From Dehalococcoides mccartyi (lineage in GTDB: Bacteria > Chloroflexota > Dehalococcoidia > UBA2979), in the NCBI GenBank assembly GCA_945865925.1, contig CAMBFG010000001.1:206854-270853 (forward strand): a stretch of 64,000 nucleotides of DNA. The letters run 5' to 3'. The notes under the pieces are model-generated. The model made no database searches, was not told the DNA's origin, and was given only the letters and a program-made list of their open reading frames with translations. The position numbers and the translations under genes were made by a program. Of this stretch, positions 60,088-64,000 are shown piece after piece (the stretch's first letter is position 1; every line of letters begins with the position of its first letter).

Positions 60088-61527
60088 TCACTGGCCGGTC
60101 CCGGGGCCGGGACGGCCGAAGGTGGCGTCCGGCGCGCGGCTCGTCCCCGGCACGCCGACCTCGAACAGCCGTGCCTGGACGGCGAGCGCGATGTCGATCA
60201 GCCCCGCCTCCCCCGGCAGCGCCGGGCGATGGGCCGCACCAACGATCCCGACGACAAAGGCGGGCGACAGTTCCGGGTGACGCGACCAGACGAGGGCGAC
60301 CGCGGCCGCCACGATCGGCGTCGCGAACGACGACCCGTCGCCGCGCGCGTACGGGCCGCCCTCACAGATCCAGCCATCGAGGCCGCAGCGCTTCACCGGG
60401 AGCGCGGACAGCAGGTCGACCCCGGGCGCGAGCAGGCCGACACCGCTGCCGAAGTCGGCAAACGGGGCCACGCGCGTGTAGTCGATCGTGCCGTTTACCA
60501 CGACCCCGCTCGCTGCGACCGAGAGCACGGCGGGGTACACGGCGGGGTAGGTGACACCACGACGGCCGTCGTTCCCGGCGGAGGCGACGATGATCGCGCC
60601 GCGCCCTTGGGCGTCCTCGACGGCTGCGCGCAACGCGGGGGAGTCCGTGCGGGTGCCGAAGGAAAGGTTGATCACCTTCGCACCCATGCGCGCGGCATAG
60701 CGCACGCCAGCGGCAGCTTCCGCGATCCGGCCCGTGCCCGTGCAGTCCAGCACCTTCACCGGCAGGATCCGCGCACCCGGCGCGATCCCGGCGACCTCTG
60801 CGTTCGGGCCGGCCGCGGCGATCAGGCCGGCGACGAAGGTCCCGTGGCCCTCGTCATCGTTCGCGCGCCAGTGGGGTGCGGCAAACAGCGGGCCACACGA
60901 GGGGTCGGCCGTCTCCGGCGACACGAAGGAGCAGCCAGCGATGTCGTCCGCGCAGCCGTTGCCATCGTCGTCGCGCCCGTCGAAGGTCGCGTCGGCCAGG
61001 TTGACGGCGATGCGCGAGACGAGGGCCGGGTGATCCCAGTCCACGCCGGAGTCCACGACGGCGACCACGATGCCCTGGCCACCGTCAGGCGACCACACGG
61101 CAGGCAGCCGCAGCGCCTCGAAGACGCGCTGCTGACCGCTCGCGTAGCGCGGCGCGGACGGCACGCCCGTCGCGTGGACGAGCGCGTCCTCCTCCACGCT
61201 GGCGGCGAGGCCGGTCGCTGCGATCCGCTGGGCGAGGTCGCGCGAGTCCTCATGCGGCGGGACGCGCACCTGTACCGGGTCGTCCGGTCCGCCCGTCGCG
61301 CGCGCCTCGAGCTGCATGCGGGCGAGCGCGACCACGAGCACCTGGGCATCGAGGCCTGCACGAGGTTGGAGTGCGAGGTGCGACGCGGTCGCGGGCGGTG
61401 GGCGCAATTCTGTGGGACGCATGGCGACTCCGCGCGCCGGAATATCGCGCGCAGAGAGCAGCGCCAGGCCGACGAAGAGCACGACGGCGGCGGTTGCGAG
61501 GGGACGTGTCGGTCGGGGGAGGTGCAT
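60088..61527 (-). CDS. secreted S8 (subtilisin-like) serine protease
   Basis: A 479-residue exported protease. The signal peptide (about 1-27, ATAAVVLFVGLALLSA) is followed by a prodomain-like part (about 55-115). The catalytic triad is complete: Asp in VAVVDSGVDWDHP, His in EGHGTFVAGLI and Ser in GDGSSFATPIVAAAVAL, with the oxyanion Asn in IIVASAGNDG. A Cys-containing insertion (DGRDDDGNGCADDIAGC and further) lies between Asp and His, a likely calcium site and disulfide. It is convergent with mutS and divergent from mutL. The start at 61527 has AAGGGACGG just upstream and a good promoter. Confidence 0.93.
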   Translation of the reverse strand: MHLPRPTRPLATAAVVLFVGLALLSARDIPARGVAMRPTELRPPPATASHLALQPRAGLDAQVLVVALARMQLEARATGGPDDPVQVRVPPHEDSRDLAQRIAATGLAASVEEDALVHATGVPSAPRYASGQQRVFEALRLPAVWSPDGGQGIVVAVVDSGVDWDHPALVSRIAVNLADATFDGRDDDGNGCADDIAGCSFVSPETADPSCGPLFAAPHWRANDDEGHGTFVAGLIAAAGPNAEVAGIAPGARILPVKVLDCTGTGRIAEAAAGVRYAARMGAKVINLSFGTRTDSPALRAAVEDAQGRGAIIVASAGNDGRRGVTYPAVYPAVLSVAASGVVVNGTIDYTRVAPFADFGSGVGLLAPGVDLLSALPVKRCGLDGWICEGGPYARGDGSSFATPIVAAAVALVWSRHPELSPAFVVGIVGAAHRPALPGEAGLIDIALAVQARLFEVGVPGTSRAPDATFGRPGPGTGQ

Positions 61528-61557
61528 CCGTCCCTTCGGTGTGCTGCCGCCTGCGCC

Positions 61558-61586
61558 ATGCTACGGAGCGCCCGATCACGCGGCAA
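61558..61586 (-). promoter_or_regulatory. sigma-70-type promoter of the S8 protease gene
   Basis: On the minus strand, TTGCCG (61581-61586), a 17-base spacer, and TAGCAT (61558-61563). The start would be near 61551, about 25 bases before the ATG. Confidence 0.65.
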
Positions 61587-61631
61587 CCAGATTCGACGCG
61601 CAGCCTCGATTCTGTGTGTAAGCACCTCGTC

Positions 61632-63452
61632 ATGAACGACCGCCCGCCGATCCGCGTCCTGCCGCCGGAGGTCGCCGCGCGCATCGCCGCCGGCGAGGTG
61701 ATCGAGCGGCCCGCCTCCGTGGTCAAAGAATTGGTCGAAAACGCGCTCGACGCGGGCGCCACGCGTATCGAGGTCGAGATCGAAGGCGGCGGCGCCGACC
61801 GTATCCGTGTGAGCGATGACGGCCACGGCATCCCGCCGGAGCAAGTCGCGGACGCCTTCGAGCGGCACGCGACCTCCAAACTGCGCTCGGAGCACGACCT
61901 CTACGCGGTGCGCACGCTCGGCTTTCGCGGCGAGGCGCTCGCGGCGATCGCGGCGGCGGCGGACGTGGACCTGGTCAGCCGCCCAGCGGCGCAAACGGCA
62001 GGCGCGACGCTACGGCTGCGCAACGGGCGTACCGAGCGTCAGGGGAGCGCAGCCGCTGCCCCGGGGACCAGCATCGAGGTGCGCGACCTGTTCGCCTCGC
62101 TGCCCGCACGACGCCGCTTCCTGCGCGCGACCCGCAGCGAGACGCAGGCCGTCGCGCGCGTGGTCACTGACTACGCCCTCGCCTACCCGGAGGTCGCCTT
62201 CCGGCTCACGGCGGACGGCCGTAACGCGCTGGCGGCACCGGGCTCCGGCGACCCGCGCGACGCCGTCGCCGCCGTCCACGGCGCCGAGGTCGCGGCCGCG
62301 CTGCTGCCCGCACACGCGGAGCGTGCCGCGGTGATCGAGGGAGAGGTGGAGGCCGCGCGCTGCGAGGTCGTCGGGCTGGTCGGGCCGCCCTCGCTCCACC
62401 GCGCCAGCCGCGCGGCGATCCACGTGGTGGCGAACGGGCGCGCGGTCGTGGCGCGTGCGCTGCTGCCGGCAGTGGAACTCGGCTACGAGGGCCTGCTGCC
62501 AGGTGGGCGCCATCCGGTCGCGCTGATTCGCATCACCGTGCCGCCCGATCAGGTGGACGTGAACGTACATCCCCAGAAGGCCGAGGTGCGCTTCCGCCAC
62601 GAGCGCCTGGTATTCGCCGCTGTGCAGGCTGCCGTGCGCTCAGCCCTCGCGGGGACGCCACACCTCGTGCCCGACTCGCCTCAATTCGCCTCGATGCCGG
62701 TATTCACTCCGAGGCCGCCCGGGCAGGAGGTCGAGCCGCGTGCGTGGCCGGGCTTCGACTTCGATACGACCGCTGCGAGCGCACCCTCGGACGTCGAGGG
62801 CCTGACGGGCCGCGACGTGATCGCGGGGGCACGCGTCGCGTCGATGGTGGAACGTGAGGCGCCACCACCGCGCGTCGACGGTGGTGTGCCGCTGCTGCGG
62901 CCGATGGGGCAGATCGAGAGCACGTACATCGTCGCGGAATCTTCGGACGGGATGGTGCTGGTCGATCAGCACGCGGCGCACGAGCGCGTGTTGTACGAGG
63001 CCGTGCGGGCACGCCTCGCGGCGGGGGAGCGGCCGAGCCAGCCGTTGCTGCAGTCCGTGCTCGCCACGCTCTCCGCACCGCAGGCGGCGCTCCTCGCCGG
63101 CGGCGCGAGCGACCTCGAGGCGATCGGCTGGGAAGTCGAGGCGGCGGACGGCGCGGCCGTGATCGTGCGCGCGGTACCCGCTGCGCTCGCCGGACGCGAC
63201 GTGGCACGCGCGCTCACGGACTACCTCGACCGGTTGGACGCGGAGGAGCGGCTCTCCGGGCCCGACCGCGCGGCGGCAACGCTCGCCTGTCGAGCGGCGG
63301 TGATGGCCGGCGACCGGCTGGATGCCACACAACAACGAGCGCTGCTCGACGCGCTCGCGCGCTGCGAGACACCACACACCTGCCCGCACGGGCGGCCAAC
63401 GATGCTCCACCTCAGCCGCGCGTCGCTCGAGCGGTCGTTCGGGCGGCGCTAA
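61632..63452 (+). CDS. mutL: DNA mismatch repair endonuclease MutL
   Basis: A 606-residue GHKL ATPase with endonuclease activity. The ATPase domain shows IAAGEVIERPASVVKELVEN, DDGHGIP, HATSKL and LGFRGEAL. The second half has the linker and C-terminal domain with DQHAAHERVLYE (D-Q-H-A-x2-E-x4-E, the nicking site), ACRAAV and CPHGRP. All metal-binding motifs are intact, so this is the nicking type used where MutH is lacking. No Shine-Dalgarno is seen before ATG 61632, so it may be leaderless or poorly initiated. It ends 3 bases from the convergent gene. Confidence 0.97.
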   Translation: MNDRPPIRVLPPEVAARIAAGEVIERPASVVKELVENALDAGATRIEVEIEGGGADRIRVSDDGHGIPPEQVADAFERHATSKLRSEHDLYAVRTLGFRGEALAAIAAAADVDLVSRPAAQTAGATLRLRNGRTERQGSAAAAPGTSIEVRDLFASLPARRRFLRATRSETQAVARVVTDYALAYPEVAFRLTADGRNALAAPGSGDPRDAVAAVHGAEVAAALLPAHAERAAVIEGEVEAARCEVVGLVGPPSLHRASRAAIHVVANGRAVVARALLPAVELGYEGLLPGGRHPVALIRITVPPDQVDVNVHPQKAEVRFRHERLVFAAVQAAVRSALAGTPHLVPDSPQFASMPVFTPRPPGQEVEPRAWPGFDFDTTAASAPSDVEGLTGRDVIAGARVASMVEREAPPPRVDGGVPLLRPMGQIESTYIVAESSDGMVLVDQHAAHERVLYEAVRARLAAGERPSQPLLQSVLATLSAPQAALLAGGASDLEAIGWEVEAADGAAVIVRAVPAALAGRDVARALTDYLDRLDAEERLSGPDRAAATLACRAAVMAGDRLDATQQRALLDALARCETPHTCPHGRPTMLHLSRASLERSFGRR

Positions 63453-63455
63453 TCG

Positions 63456-64000
63456 CTACAGCACGCCCGGCGTGTTGAGCGGTCGGTCCGCGAAGAAGAT
63501 CAGGCGCGCGGCCTCCCGGTACTCCTCGGGCGCCGGCGGTAGCACTTCGTTGTCGCGCGTCCAGGCAGCGACGGAGCACAACCACATCTCACCAGCGTCG
63601 GCGGGTTCGACCTCGCCGAGGGCCAGGCGGACAGCGCGGACGCAGGCAGCGTCCTCCACCGGCAGGATCAGCGCGCGCGCCCCGGCGCCAGTGGCTGCGG
63701 CGGCGTAGACCACCCGCAGCGGTACCGCGACTGACCGAGGCGCCCCGTAGGCAACGTTCCCGACCGCCGCGAGCGGCACCACGTCCTCGCGCCGTCCGTA
63801 CACGCGCAGGAGTGCGAGCGAACGGCGCACGCCCTGCGGGTCGAGCAGGGCGGGGTATGCGAGCGCGTCGAAGAACAGGGGTGGCGTGACGCCGAGGGCG
63901 AGCGCACGGTCGGCCGCCAGGGACGCCTCGTGCATCACCCACTCGACCTCGCCGTTGGCGATGCCGTCGCGGTCGACGCGGCGCGGCGAGATGACGAGGC
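63456..64000 (-). CDS. pterin-binding methyltransferase-like protein (MeTr/DHPS family), partial
   Basis: The frame is open to the window edge, so the N-terminus is missing; 180 residues are visible. The visible part has a TIM-barrel rhythm: ISPRRVDRDGIANGEVEW, VTPPLFFDALAYPALLDPQG, VPLAAVGNVAYGAPRSVAVP and a helix with GAGARALILPVEDAACVRAV. These resemble the latter half of the pterin-binding domain of methyltetrahydrofolate:corrinoid methyltransferase (G-x-S-N-V-S-F-G in MetH or AcsE appears here as VGNVAYG). The substitution of that loop makes the activity uncertain; a dihydropteroate-synthase-like relative is possible. It ends 3 bases from mutL. Confidence 0.6.
   Translation of the reverse strand, partial: LVISPRRVDRDGIANGEVEWVMHEASLAADRALALGVTPPLFFDALAYPALLDPQGVRRSLALLRVYGRREDVVPLAAVGNVAYGAPRSVAVPLRVVYAAAATGAGARALILPVEDAACVRAVRLALGEVEPADAGEMWLCSVAAWTRDNEVLPPAPEEYREAARLIFFADRPLNTPGVL

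Noticed and set aside
60100-60125. GC hairpin (GGCCGGTCCC / GGGACGGCC) as terminator after mutS
   Set aside because: It has a bulge, no U run and lies within the coding end of the S8 protease.

Overview
This is a 64 kb stretch of a high-GC, gene-dense bacterial chromosome dominated by housekeeping genes. I read it as a Chloroflexota genome, most likely Dehalococcoidia-like. The reasons are the DUF2298 plus TIGR03663-type membrane protein pair (families shared mainly by Chloroflexi and Archaea), a threonyl-tRNA synthetase without a TGS domain, a long bacterial SRP RNA with an Alu domain, and many GTG starts. The phylum is an inference; there is no rRNA gene in the window. I see no insertion sequence, prophage, integrase or CRISPR array. 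No stretch over 300 bases lacks a gene or RNA.

Layout. 1-3.7 kb: the 3' part of aroB, a PglD-like acyltransferase, acylphosphatase, and a divergent MobB-like/moeA molybdenum-cofactor pair. 3.9-11.4 kb is the most accessory part: a MEDS-domain histidine kinase, secreted and membrane proteins of unknown function, a three-repeat cadherin-like surface protein with a small Cys motif at its C-terminus, a stand-alone Lrp ligand domain, and an AT-richer coiled-coil membrane protein. 11.4-17.6 kb: pheS-pheT, a DUF402 protein, a lipoprotein, and the infC-rpmI-rplT operon, whose infC probably starts at ATC. 17.7-22.6 kb (minus strand): a biotin carboxylase/biotin carrier pair, a lipoprotein, and thrS behind a T-box leader. 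22.7-25.4 kb: three tRNA genes (Val-GAC, Lys-CTT, Leu-TAG), then two peptide-ABC ATPases. 25.5-30.4 kb: lepA, fabV, an unknown protein with a nuclease-like tail, and the SRP RNA. 30.4-37 kb: rsmA-ispE-membrane protein, a PHP phosphoesterase with a probable CTG start, a DnaQ-DinG fusion and an acetyltransferase. 37-44.5 kb: a minus-strand nucleotidyltransferase operon facing rnc-smc-ftsY across a promoter that contains an inverted repeat. 44.5-51.3 kb: four overlapping or adjacent genes for membrane proteins and an FAD oxidoreductase, probably for a lipid-linked glycan. 51.4-54 kb: a NuoE-NuoF pair with no other complex I genes. 54-57.2 kb (minus strand): a CHAP hydrolase, then a SipW-type signal peptidase fused to a DUF5305-like domain, flanked by two small exported proteins that share a sequence box just after their membrane segments. 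57.4-64 kb: mutS and mutL around a subtilisin-like protease, and the end of a pterin-binding methyltransferase-like gene.

Two parts work together visibly. The SRP RNA and FtsY are two components of the same co-translational targeting route. Translation genes (pheST, infC-rpmI-rplT, thrS, tRNAs, lepA, rsmA) are spread over the first half. The best candidate for an undescribed system is the SipW/DUF5305 cluster at 54.7-57.2 kb, which looks like a dedicated peptidase with its own two substrates. The coiled-coil protein at 9.9 kb is the best single orphan.
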